Assembly (NCBI RefSeq): GCF_002192695.1
Contig: NZ_MTLG01000074.1
Span: 62,001-126,000 of the forward strand
Direction of reading: 5' to 3'
Source of the DNA: Achromobacter xylosoxidans
Lineage (GTDB): Bacteria; Pseudomonadota; Gammaproteobacteria; Burkholderiales; Burkholderiaceae_B
DNA length: 64,000 nt
Part shown: positions 33,744 to 41,892 of the stretch, piece by piece
Numbering within the stretch: the first letter of the stretch is position 1
Layout: each line of letters opens with the position of its first letter
Notes under the pieces: model-generated
The model's input: the letters and a program-made list of their open reading frames with translations, nothing else
Database searches by the model: none
Told to the model about the DNA's origin: nothing
Translations under genes and position numbers: made by a program

Positions 33744-34709
33744 ATGCGCCCCTACCGCCTGTCCGCGCTGCTTGTCAGCGCCCTGTCCGCAGTTTCCGTC
33801 CTGTCCGCCGCGCACGCCGCGGACTACCCCGCCCGCTCGATGGAACTGGTGGTCGCCTACCAGCCCGGCGGCGGCAGCGACAACACCGCGCGCGCCATCG
33901 CCGAGGCGGTGCGCCCGCCCATGCTGGCGCAGCCCACGGTGGTGATCAACAAGCCCGGCGCCAGCGGCTCCATCGGCTGGGCCTACGTGGCCAACGCGCA
34001 GCCCGACGGCTACCGGCTGGTGCTGATGACGCCTGAAATGCTGGTGGTGCCCCTGATGGGCATAGGCAAGACCACGGTCGGCGACTTCCAACCCATCGCC
34101 CGCTTCACCGACGATCCCTCGTCGGTCACGGTGCGCGCCGACGCGCCCTGGAAGACGGTGGAGGAATTCCTGGCGGACGCCAGGAAGAATCCCGAGCGCG
34201 TCGCCGTGTCCAACGCCGGCATCGGCACCGTGCCGCACATGGCGGCGGCGGCGCTGGGCGAGCAGGCCGGCGTGAAGTTCGTGCACGTGCCCTACCAGGG
34301 CTCGGCCCCGGCCATCATGGGCCTCCTGGCGGGCGACGTGCAGGCCACGACGGTCGCCTACGCCGAACTGCAGCAGCACGTCGAGACCGGCAAGCTGCGC
34401 ACCCTGGCCGTCATGGCGGCCAAGCGCCTGGACAACCTGCCGGCGGTGCCGACCATGAAGGAAAAAGGCGCGGACCTGCAGTTCAGCGTCTGGCGCGGCA
34501 TCGGCCTGCCCAAGGCCACGCCCGCGGACGCGGTCGAGAAATGGCGCGCCGCGGCCCGCCAGGTGGCGCAATCGCAGGACTTCCAGGCGCTGATGCGCAA
34601 GCAGAACCTGACGCCCTCCTACGCCGACCTGCCGCAGTTCACGGCCGACGTGGCACGCCAGGAGGAAGCGTTCAAGGCCTTGGTGCCCAAGCTCAATCTG
34701 AAGCCCTGA
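33744..34709 (+). CDS. Bug/TctC-family periplasmic binding protein
   Basis: The protein is 321 aa with a signal peptide (LSALLVSALSAVSVLSAAHA). Marks: MELVVAYQPGGGSDNTARAI, VVINKPGASGSIGWAYVA, VHVPYQGSAPAIMGLLAG. It follows the DHDPS-family gene in the same operon, so its ligand is probably the sugar acid or derivative handled there. It converges with a second Bug gene that ends 53 bases downstream. Confidence 0.9.
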   Translation: MRPYRLSALLVSALSAVSVLSAAHAADYPARSMELVVAYQPGGGSDNTARAIAEAVRPPMLAQPTVVINKPGASGSIGWAYVANAQPDGYRLVLMTPEMLVVPLMGIGKTTVGDFQPIARFTDDPSSVTVRADAPWKTVEEFLADARKNPERVAVSNAGIGTVPHMAAAALGEQAGVKFVHVPYQGSAPAIMGLLAGDVQATTVAYAELQQHVETGKLRTLAVMAAKRLDNLPAVPTMKEKGADLQFSVWRGIGLPKATPADAVEKWRAAARQVAQSQDFQALMRKQNLTPSYADLPQFTADVARQEEAFKALVPKLNLKP

Positions 34710-34729
34710 GCGTGTAGTCCTGAAGGGCG

Positions 34730-34748
34730 GCGGGCGCGGCGCGCCCGC
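34730..34748. terminator. Bidirectional hairpin between two convergent Bug genes
   Basis: GCGGGCGC (34730-34737) and GCGCCCGC (34741-34748) form an 8-bp stem with a GGC loop in the 52-base gap between convergent genes. There is no T-run on either side, so efficiency is uncertain. Confidence 0.45.
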
Positions 34749-34761
34749 TGCGCTGATCCGC

Positions 34762-35751
34762 CTATTCCACCGTCGCGCCCGACTTCTTCACGACTTCCGC
34801 CCAGCGCGGGATTTCCGTCGCCATCAGGTCGCGCAGCTGTTCCGGCGTGCTGCCGACCAGTTCCATGCCCATGGTCTTGCCCAGTTTCTCCTGCACGTCC
34901 GGCTCTTTCAGGATCACCGCGATTTCCTGCGCCAGCTTGTCGAGGATGGGCTTGGGCGTGCCCTTGGGCGCGTATACCGCCTGCCAGGACGCCATCTGGA
35001 AGCCCGGCACGCCGGCTTCCTGCATGGTCGGCACCTCGGGCGCCAGCGCGATACGGTCCTTGGTGGTCACGGCCAGCAGCTTGAGCTTGCCGGTCTGCAG
35101 CAGGGGCAAGGCCGCCGTCATCTGGTCGAACATGAAGGTCACCGCGCCCGAGGACACATCCACCATGGCGGGCGGCGTGCCCTTGTACGGCACGTGCGTG
35201 AGCGGCACGCCTATCATGCTGGAGAACAGTTCGCCGGCCAGGTGCGTGGAGGTGCCCGCGCCCGAGGACGCGAAGGTCCGTTTGGCCGGGTCGCGCTTCA
35301 ACAGCGCGATCAGGTCGGCCACGGAATTCACGCCCAGGTTGGGATCCACCAGCAGCACGTTGGGCAGGTAGGCGATCAACGAGACCGGCTCGAAGTCCTT
35401 GACCGGGTCGTACTTCAGGTTCTTGTACAGGCTGGCGTTGATGGCGTGCGTGCTGATGGTGCCGCCGAACAGCGTGTATCCATCCGGCGGGGCCTTGGCC
35501 ACATAGGTCGCGCCGATGCCGCCTGCGGCGCCTGGCTTGTTCTCGACGATGACGTTCTGGTGCAGGCGGTCGCCCAGCTTCTGGGCCAGCACCCGGCCCA
35601 CCACGTCGGTCGAGCCGCCCACGGTGAACGGCACCACGTAGGAAATCGGCTTCTGCGCCGGCCAGTCGGCGGCCTGGGCGGGCGCCGCCAGCGTGCCCAG
35701 CGTGGCGGCGGCCAGCAGCGCGGCCAATGCGCCGCGTCGTTGCGTGTTCAT
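34762..35751 (-). CDS. Bug/TctC-family periplasmic binding protein
   Basis: The protein is 329 aa with a signal peptide ending APAQA (about residue 27). Marks: ISYVVPFTVGGSTDVVGRVL, VIVENKPGAAGGIGATYV, THVPYKGTPPAMVDVSSG. It is the last gene of the minus-strand group IlvD/Edd dehydratase - RraA-like - Bug, so it probably receives the aldonic or related acid degraded by those enzymes. No TctA/TctB partner is in the window. Confidence 0.9.
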   Translation of the reverse strand: MNTQRRGALAALLAAATLGTLAAPAQAADWPAQKPISYVVPFTVGGSTDVVGRVLAQKLGDRLHQNVIVENKPGAAGGIGATYVAKAPPDGYTLFGGTISTHAINASLYKNLKYDPVKDFEPVSLIAYLPNVLLVDPNLGVNSVADLIALLKRDPAKRTFASSGAGTSTHLAGELFSSMIGVPLTHVPYKGTPPAMVDVSSGAVTFMFDQMTAALPLLQTGKLKLLAVTTKDRIALAPEVPTMQEAGVPGFQMASWQAVYAPKGTPKPILDKLAQEIAVILKEPDVQEKLGKTMGMELVGSTPEQLRDLMATEIPRWAEVVKKSGATVE

Positions 35752-35809
35752 GGTTGTCTCCTGCCTCTTGTTTGGCTTGTGGGGTTGCCGGCAACGCCGG
35801 CGGCAAGGC

Positions 35810-36529
35810 TCAGCGGCCCTGTTGCTTGCGCCATGCGGCGAACTTGTCCTTGGTGCCGGGGTCGGTGGGCGGATACAGCCCCAGGATGGATGCGCCCTGC
35901 TGCACCTCGCCGGTCACGAAGTCCTCGAAGGCCGTCATCTCCACGGCTTCGACCGCGATCTCGTCGGCGATGTTGGCGGGTATCACCACCACGCCCTCGC
36001 GGTCGCCCACGACGATGTCGCCCGGCCACACCGCCACGTCGCCGCAGCCGATGGGCGCGTTGATGTCCAAGGCCTGGTGCAGGGTCAGGTTGGTGGGAGC
36101 CGAAGGCCGCTGGTGATAGGCGGCAAAGCCCAGCTCGGCGATCTCGGGCGAATCGCGGAAGCCGCCGTCCGTCACCACGCCGGCCACGCCGCGCTTCATC
36201 AGCCGCGTGACCAGGATGGAGCCCGCGGAAGCGGCGCGCGCGTCCTTGCGGCTATCCATGACCAGCACCGCGCCTTGCGGGCAGGTTTCGACCGCAACGC
36301 GCTGCGGATGGGCGCGGTCCTCGAACACCTTGATGGTGTTCAGGTCTTCGCGCGCGGGGATGTAGCGCAGGGTGAATGCCGGGCCGACCATATTGGGCAG
36401 CGTGGCGTTCAGCGGACGCACGTCCTGGATGAACTGGTTGCGCAGGCCGCGCTTGAACAAGGCGGTGCACAGGGTGGCGGTGCTGACGCCAGCCAGGCGG
36501 GCGCGGGTTTCGGGATTCATTTGGGACAC
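35810..36529 (-). CDS. RraA-like / HMG-CHA aldolase family protein
   Basis: The protein is 239 aa. The family core is visible: NMVGPAFTLRYIP, then GSILVTRLMKRGVAGVVTDG followed by GFRDSPEI, whose Arg-Asp pair corresponds to the substrate and metal site of 4-hydroxy-4-methyl-2-oxoglutarate aldolases, and DREGVVVIP. It is also a homologue of the RNase E inhibitor RraA, but the RD motif and catabolic neighbours favour a pyruvate aldolase or related role. It lies 45 bases after the dehydratase gene. Confidence 0.85.
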   Translation of the reverse strand: MSQMNPETRARLAGVSTATLCTALFKRGLRNQFIQDVRPLNATLPNMVGPAFTLRYIPAREDLNTIKVFEDRAHPQRVAVETCPQGAVLVMDSRKDARAASAGSILVTRLMKRGVAGVVTDGGFRDSPEIAELGFAAYHQRPSAPTNLTLHQALDINAPIGCGDVAVWPGDIVVGDREGVVVIPANIADEIAVEAVEMTAFEDFVTGEVQQGASILGLYPPTDPGTKDKFAAWRKQQGR

Positions 36530-36574
36530 GATGGCTCCGGGGCTGAAGGCAATGGGAGGGGCGCGGACGGCGCG

Positions 36575-38305
36575 TTAGAAAATCTCGGGCTCCGGCACGG
36601 GCGCGCCGAAACCGGTTTCCAGGAAATCGAAATCGCAGCCGTCGTTGGCCTGCAGGATGTGCTTCGAATACATCCAGCCGTAGCCGCGTTCGTAGCGCCT
36701 GGGCGGAGGCGTCCAGGCGGCGCGGCGCGCGGCCAGCTCTTCGTCGCTGACGTTCAGGTGGATGCTGCGGGCGGGCACGTCCACGGTGATCAAGTCGCCC
36801 GTCTTCACCAAGGCCAGCGGGCCGCCGATATGGCTTTCCGGCGCTACGTGCAGGATGCAGGCGCCATAGCTGGTGCCGCTCATGCGGGCGTCGGACAGGC
36901 GCAGCATGTCGCGCACGCCCTGCTTCACCAGCTTGGTCGGGATGGGCAGCATGCCCCATTCCGGCATGCCGGGGCCGCCCTGCGGGCCGGCGTTGCGCAG
37001 GATCATGATGTGGTCCGCGGTGACGTCCAGGTTCTCGTCGTCCACCGCGGCCTTCATGCTGGGATAGTCGTCGAACACCAGGGCCGGACCGGTGTGGCGC
37101 AGGTACTGCGACGCGCAGGCGCTGGGCTTGATGACGCAGCCGTCCGGCGCGATATTGCCGCGCAGCACGGCCAGCGCGCCTTCGTCGTAGATGGCCCGGT
37201 CCAGCGGGCGGATCACGTCGTCGTTGTAGACCTCGGCGCCGGCGATGTTCTCGCCCAGCGTCTTGCCGGTGACGGTCATGGCGGACGGATCCAGATGGTC
37301 TTGCAGGCGCGACATCAGCGCCGGCAGCCCGCCCGCGTAGAAGAAATCTTCCATCAGATAGGTGTCGCCGCTGGGCCGGATGTTGGCGATCACCGGCACC
37401 TTGCGGCTGGCGGCGTCGAAGTCGTCCAGGCCCACGGCGCAGCCCGCGCGACGCGACATGGCGACCAGGTGCACGATGGCGTTGGTGGAGCAGCCCATGG
37501 CCATGGCCACGTTGATGGCGTTCTTGAAGGACGCCAGGCTCAGGATGCGCTGCGGCGTCAGGTCTTCCCAGACCATCTCCACCACGCGCCGGCCGCATTC
37601 GGCCGACATGCGCATGTGGTTGACGTCCGCCGCGGGGATCGAGGACGCGCCAGGCAGCGTCATGCCTATGGCCTCGGCGATGGCGGTCATGGTGCTGGCC
37701 GTGCCCATGGTCATGCAGGTGCCGTAGCTGCGGGCGATGCCGCCCTCGACCTCGGTCCATTGCTCCTGCGTGATCTTGCCGGCGCGGCGCTCGTCCCAGA
37801 GCTTCCAGGCATCCGACCCGGACCCCAGGATCTTGCCCTTCCAGTTGCCGCGCAACATGGGGCCGGCGGGCACGTAGACACAGGGCAGCCCGGCGCTGAC
37901 CGCGCCCATGATGAGGCCCGGCGTGGTCTTGTCGCAGCCGCCCATGAGCACGGCGCCGTCGACCGGATGGCTGCGCAGCAGCTCCTCGGTCTCCATGGCC
38001 AGGAAGTTGCGGTACAGCATGGTGGTCGGCTTGACGAAGGATTCCGACACCGAGATCGCCGGCAGCTCCACCGGAAAGCCGCCCGCCTGGAACACGCCGC
38101 GCTTGACGTCCTCGACGCGCTGCTTGAAATGGCTGTGGCAGGGATTGAGGTCCGACCAGGTGTTGATGATGGCGATGATGGGGCGGCCCGCCCAGTCGTC
38201 GGGGCCATAGCCCATCTGCATCATGCGGGAACGGTGGCCGAAGGAGCGCAGGTCGTCCCGGGCCATCCAGGCGGCGCTGCGCAGGCTTTCATAAGAGCGT
38301 TTCAT
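36575..38305 (-). CDS. IlvD/Edd-family sugar-acid dehydratase
   Basis: The protein is 576 aa. Iron-sulfur ligands are visible at C56 (DLNPCHSHF), C124 (MGGCDKTTPG) and C197 (SYGTCMTMG), and the Mg-site Lys at K126. Their spacing matches that known for L-arabinonate dehydratase (C59, C127, C200, K129), supporting a [2Fe-2S] pentonate/aldonate dehydratase rather than valine-pathway IlvD. It would produce a 2-keto-3-deoxy acid for the aldolases encoded alongside. It is divergent from the GntR gene at 38429, with a palindromic operator candidate between. Confidence 0.88.
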   Translation of the reverse strand: MKRSYESLRSAAWMARDDLRSFGHRSRMMQMGYGPDDWAGRPIIAIINTWSDLNPCHSHFKQRVEDVKRGVFQAGGFPVELPAISVSESFVKPTTMLYRNFLAMETEELLRSHPVDGAVLMGGCDKTTPGLIMGAVSAGLPCVYVPAGPMLRGNWKGKILGSGSDAWKLWDERRAGKITQEQWTEVEGGIARSYGTCMTMGTASTMTAIAEAIGMTLPGASSIPAADVNHMRMSAECGRRVVEMVWEDLTPQRILSLASFKNAINVAMAMGCSTNAIVHLVAMSRRAGCAVGLDDFDAASRKVPVIANIRPSGDTYLMEDFFYAGGLPALMSRLQDHLDPSAMTVTGKTLGENIAGAEVYNDDVIRPLDRAIYDEGALAVLRGNIAPDGCVIKPSACASQYLRHTGPALVFDDYPSMKAAVDDENLDVTADHIMILRNAGPQGGPGMPEWGMLPIPTKLVKQGVRDMLRLSDARMSGTSYGACILHVAPESHIGGPLALVKTGDLITVDVPARSIHLNVSDEELAARRAAWTPPPRRYERGYGWMYSKHILQANDGCDFDFLETGFGAPVPEPEIF

Positions 38306-38349
38306 AGGGGCTGGGCGAAGTTTCGTAATGGCGACCGAGCCATTTAAAC

Positions 38350-38363
38350 ACTAATACATTAGT
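38350..38363. promoter_or_regulatory. GntR operator candidate
   Basis: ACTAAT-AC-ATTAGT is a perfect 14-base dyad in the 123-base gap between the divergent dehydratase (start 38305) and GntR (start 38429) genes. The site lies 45-58 bases ahead of the dehydratase start. The form suits an FCD-GntR operator controlling both directions. Confidence 0.55.
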
Positions 38364-38428
38364 ACGTCAGCCTGGTAAAAACCCGCTAAACTCCGTTACT
38401 CTTCAGGCCCCACTTCGCACGCGACCCG

Positions 38429-39118
38429 ATGCAAAGCACCAAGCTCAGACTGGACCGCTCGCGCCACGCCGCGCCGCAAGTCTTCGAACATCTACGCGAA
38501 CAGATCCTGTCCCTGGAGCTGGCTCCCGGCGCGCCCCTGTCGCGCATCACGCTGGCGGAGACCTACGGCCTGAGCCAGACCCCGATCCGCGACGCGCTCA
38601 TGCGGCTGGCCGAGGAAGCGCTGGTCGAGATCTATCCGCAGCACACCACGGTGGTCAGCCGCATCGACGTGGCCGCCGCCCGCGAAGCGCACTTCCTGCG
38701 CCGCTCGCTGGAACTCGAAATCGTGCAGATGCTGGCGCAGCGCCCCGATCCCCTGCTCTTCCAGCGTTTGCAGGCCAGCATCGACCTGCAGCGCGCCAGC
38801 CATGCCAGTGGCCAGTACCAGCGCTTCATCGACGCCGACCAAGCCTTCCACCGCGATATGCACGAATCCGCGGGCGTGATCCGGCTGTGGGAACTGGCGC
38901 AACGCTACAGCGGCCACCTGGACCGCCTGCGCCGCCTGCATCTGCCTGAAGCCGGCAAGGCCGAGCGCATCCTGGACGATCACCAGCGCCTGCTGGACGC
39001 CATCGTCGCGCAGGATCCGCAGCGCGCCCAAAAGGTGTTGCGCGAACACCTTTCGGGCACCCTCAGCCAGGTGGCTGAGATCTGCAAGCGCTATCCGGAC
39101 TATGTGCTGACGGCCTAG
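38429..39118 (+). CDS. GntR-family regulator, FCD subfamily
   Basis: The protein is 229 aa. HTH: HLREQILSLELAPGAPLSR then LAETYGLSQTPIRDALMRLA (about residues 24-62). The FCD domain follows with EAHFLRRSLELEIV, ADQAFHRDMHE and DDHQRLLDAI, containing the metal-binding His/Asp set. It probably controls the divergent dehydratase-RraA-Bug operon. Its effector is likely the sugar acid or its keto product. Confidence 0.9.
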   Translation: MQSTKLRLDRSRHAAPQVFEHLREQILSLELAPGAPLSRITLAETYGLSQTPIRDALMRLAEEALVEIYPQHTTVVSRIDVAAAREAHFLRRSLELEIVQMLAQRPDPLLFQRLQASIDLQRASHASGQYQRFIDADQAFHRDMHESAGVIRLWELAQRYSGHLDRLRRLHLPEAGKAERILDDHQRLLDAIVAQDPQRAQKVLREHLSGTLSQVAEICKRYPDYVLTA

Positions 39119-39237
39119 GCGCCGTTGCCCCTAAGGCGTATTCGTCCCGCCCGGACGCGCCCTGCCCGGTATGATCGGGTACACGCCACGGTCACGAGCC
39201 TGGCGCCGGCGCGCCGCGCCACCACCGGAAAACACCA

Positions 39238-39795
39238 ATGACCGCAAGGCACGCATTCCTGATCGCCCTGGCCGTGACCGCCTGGGTCCACCCCGCGCAG
39301 GCCGCGCCGCCCCCCGGCGCCTGCGAGACCATCACGGTCCGCGAGGGCGATCCGGTGCCCGCCGACGCCTGCGCCGTGAACATCGTGCCGCGCGACCCTG
39401 GGCCCGGCGGCATGCTGTCCGGCGGACCAGATTGGGTACCGGTGGACCCCCAGGCCATGCCTGGCGTGTTCTACGACAGCGCGTCGATCAAGGCAGTATC
39501 GGAGCGCCCGGCGGTCATGGCCGTGAACGTCGCCTGGTTCTATGCCCAGCCCAAGATCTCCGCGGCAAATGGGCAACCCTACCGCTCCGTGACCCAGCCG
39601 GTCACCATGAACTGCACCGCCGGCACTTATACCGTCAGCCAGGTCGTGCACCATGCGGGCGAGAACGCCACCGGCCCCATCGTCGAATCCCTGCCTCCGC
39701 CCGGCATCCGCAATGCGCCGATCGCGCAGGACCCTGTGCAGCGCAAGCTGCGCGAGATCGTCTGCCCGGCCAACGGCAAGGGCGCGCGCAAGTAG
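39238..39795 (+). CDS. Exported protein, surface-adhesin protein E-like
   Basis: The protein is 185 aa. A signal peptide (FLIALAVTAWVHPAQAA) is cleaved near residue 22. The mature sequence DWVPVDPQAMPGVFYDSASI followed by AVNVAWFYAQPK and a Cys-containing strand (VTMNCTAGTYTV) resembles the small beta-rich family typified by Haemophilus surface-adhesin protein E, which is common in proteobacteria as a periplasmic or outer-membrane protein. Cys pairs suggest disulfides. It stands alone; a role in adhesion is not established here. Confidence 0.65.
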   Translation: MTARHAFLIALAVTAWVHPAQAAPPPGACETITVREGDPVPADACAVNIVPRDPGPGGMLSGGPDWVPVDPQAMPGVFYDSASIKAVSERPAVMAVNVAWFYAQPKISAANGQPYRSVTQPVTMNCTAGTYTVSQVVHHAGENATGPIVESLPPPGIRNAPIAQDPVQRKLREIVCPANGKGARK

Positions 39796-39799
39796 CAGC

Positions 39800-39814
39800 C
39801 GGCCGTCGCGGCCG
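39800..39814. terminator. Short GC hairpin between convergent genes
   Basis: CGGCCG-TCG-CGGCCG forms a 6-bp stem in the 29-base gap between the adhesin-E-like gene and the convergent flavoprotein gene. There is no T-tract. Confidence 0.3.
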
Positions 39815-39824
39815 TGCCGCGCGC

Positions 39825-40937
39825 CTATCCCGCCGCTTCGGCCGCCAGCCGCGCCTGGCGTTTGGCCAGCTCGGTTTTCAATTGCACCAGGCTGGGCGTA
39901 ACGATGGGCAAGAAGGCCGCTTCCCGCCAACGCCGGGCAAAGCCCGAGCCTGCCTGGCGCAAATAGGCCCCGCCGCCGCTGGCCAGCAACTCCAGCTGCA
40001 CCGCCTGCTGGGCCGCTTCGGCCAGGGCAATGCGGATCTCGAACAGCCGCCAGGGCTGCGCCACGAAGCTTCCACTACGCACGCCTTCGATCAAGCCCGC
40101 GGTCAATGCATCCAGCTGCGCGCCCAGCGCTTGCAGCGGCTCGCCCAGGATGCCGCGCGAGGCCTGGCCCTGCCCGGCATCCAGCGCGGCGCGCAAGGCG
40201 CCTCGCGCCAGGCCGATGGACAGGCCGCACTGCATGCCGGCGAAAGCCGGCCTGGCCTGGGGCAGGTATAGCCGTGCGTCGGGATGGATCAGCCACGCCG
40301 GGCCAATGCGCACATCACGCAGTTCCAGCGCAGCGGTATTGGTCGATTGCAGCGCCAGCAAAGGCAGGTCCGCGCTGCGTTCCAGTCCCGCAATATCGTG
40401 CGGCAGCGCCACCACCGCCGGCGTGCCATCGGGCGCGGCAACGGCCGCCGCCACCAGGAAGCCCTGCGGCCGTAGGTTGGTGACCCAGGGCATCTGGCCG
40501 TCCAGCACCCATGCGCCGTCCGCCTCGCGCGCGGCGATCTGCAGCGACTCGATGCCGCTGAGGAACTTCATGGCGTTCGACAGCGCGGTCGCGCCGGCCT
40601 GCTCGCCCCTCAGCAGCGGCGCCAGCCATGCATCCGCAAGGCCGGTGTTGGGGCTGCGCAGCAGATACTCGATGAAGACGCGCTGGCTCCAGGCCACGAA
40701 GGCTCCGGCAACGGAAAGCTCCGCCAATTGCGCGATCATTTCGATGGCGTCGCCGATATCCGTACCCGGCAAGCCGCCCTGCGCTACGGGCACGCCATGG
40801 CGCAATACGTCGGCGGCGGCCAGTTGCGGCAGCACCGCAGCAGCGTCCAGGCTGCCGTCGTCCAGGGCATCGGCGTGCTGTCGCAGCCAGGCTTTCAGAT
40901 TCGCGGGCAGCGCGGCGTGGACGGGCGTACGGACCAT
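39825..40937 (-). CDS. Acyl-CoA-dehydrogenase-like flavoprotein (SfnB/DszC-type group)
   Basis: The protein is 370 aa with the ACAD three-domain outline but few canonical signatures: no YEGT-type catalytic motif and a short N-terminal domain. The stretches TALSNAMKFLSGIESLQIAA and GAWVLDGQMPWVTNLRPQG match the middle domain of the ACAD-like group that includes flavin monooxygenases such as DszC and SfnB. The nearby MetY and class-V aminotransferase-like genes make a sulfur-related role plausible. It could alternatively be an ordinary divergent acyl-CoA dehydrogenase. Confidence 0.75.
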   Translation of the reverse strand: MVRTPVHAALPANLKAWLRQHADALDDGSLDAAAVLPQLAAADVLRHGVPVAQGGLPGTDIGDAIEMIAQLAELSVAGAFVAWSQRVFIEYLLRSPNTGLADAWLAPLLRGEQAGATALSNAMKFLSGIESLQIAAREADGAWVLDGQMPWVTNLRPQGFLVAAAVAAPDGTPAVVALPHDIAGLERSADLPLLALQSTNTAALELRDVRIGPAWLIHPDARLYLPQARPAFAGMQCGLSIGLARGALRAALDAGQGQASRGILGEPLQALGAQLDALTAGLIEGVRSGSFVAQPWRLFEIRIALAEAAQQAVQLELLASGGGAYLRQAGSGFARRWREAAFLPIVTPSLVQLKTELAKRQARLAAEAAG

Positions 40938-41061
40938 GGGTGTCTCCTGCGGGTCGGCATCGGATGCGCCGGCACTGGCGGCCCGGCGCGATCCCGCATG
41001 ATGCCCGCAAACTGCGATGCCCGAGCGACCGTATCAGCCACCCATCCTGGGCCTTGCCGGT

Positions 41062-41889
41062 TCAACCCAGGCCCAGCAGCAGATCGGCCAGCAAGGCCGG
41101 ATGCGTGATGTGGGCTTCGTGCGGCGCGGCGATGTCGACCCAGTTCCAGCCCGCTTGGGACTTCACCAGCTTGCGCGATTCGTCCAGCACCGCCAGCTCG
41201 GGCTGGGTGCAATGGATGTAGGTGCGGGCCACGCCATTGCCGATGGGGTTCTTCAGGTTCAGCGGCGTGGTGTAGCTGGCCAGCGGATGCGCGGTCAGGC
41301 GGCGCTTGACCCAGTCATGGTCCGCGCTGCCCGGCGTGAACCCCCAGGCCGCGGGCATCGGATCGGGAATCGGCACGGCCAGTCCATCGGTGGCCTTCGA
41401 GGCCGCGGCGATGCGGGCATCGGCATCCGCCTTCGGATACACCGAGAACGCATTCTGGCCGCTTTGCAGCACGATGGCGTCGAAGTACACCAGATGCGCC
41501 AGCCGCTGCGGAATCCGGTCGGCCACGCCCGTGATGGGAATGCCGCCGAAGCTATGGCCCACCAGGATCACGTCCTTCAATTCCTGGGTCTCGATGACCT
41601 GGACCAGGTCCTCGACAAAGGTATCGATGGTGATGTTCTTGCTCAGCAGGTGGGCGCGGTCGCCCATGCCGGTGTAGCTGGGCGCGTACACGCGGTGGCC
41701 GGCCGCCAGCAGGCGGTCCGCCACCGGACGCCAGCACCAGCCGCCATGCCACGAGCCATGGGCCAGGACGTAGTTGCGGGCCTTTGCGGTCGGGGCAGCC
41801 GGAGCTGCCGCCCCGACCGCTCCCGCGGCTGCCAGCGCGGGCAAGCCCGCGGCCAGCTTCAACAAGGTTCTGCGGGGAAGCATCGTCAT
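41062..41889 (-). CDS. Exported alpha/beta hydrolase
   Basis: The protein is 275 aa. The N-terminus PRRTLLKLAAGLPALAAAGA carries a twin-arginine-like signal, so it may be Tat-exported. The hydrolase fold is clear: NYVLAHGSWHGGWCWRPVAD (oxyanion region), the nucleophile elbow VGHSFGGIPITG, and a C-terminal HEAHITHP with the catalytic His. This resembles the EstC/salicylate-esterase-like hydrolases. It starts three bases after the MetY stop, so the two are co-transcribed. Confidence 0.83.
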   Translation of the reverse strand: MTMLPRRTLLKLAAGLPALAAAGAVGAAAPAAPTAKARNYVLAHGSWHGGWCWRPVADRLLAAGHRVYAPSYTGMGDRAHLLSKNITIDTFVEDLVQVIETQELKDVILVGHSFGGIPITGVADRIPQRLAHLVYFDAIVLQSGQNAFSVYPKADADARIAAASKATDGLAVPIPDPMPAAWGFTPGSADHDWVKRRLTAHPLASYTTPLNLKNPIGNGVARTYIHCTQPELAVLDESRKLVKSQAGWNWVDIAAPHEAHITHPALLADLLLGLG

Positions 41890-41892
41890 GGC

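Noticed and set aside
35693..38347. An 884-codon plus-strand frame across the Bug/RraA/dehydratase genes
   Set aside because: It spans three clear minus-strand genes and has typical antisense composition (rich in Ala, Gly, His, Gln, Arg).
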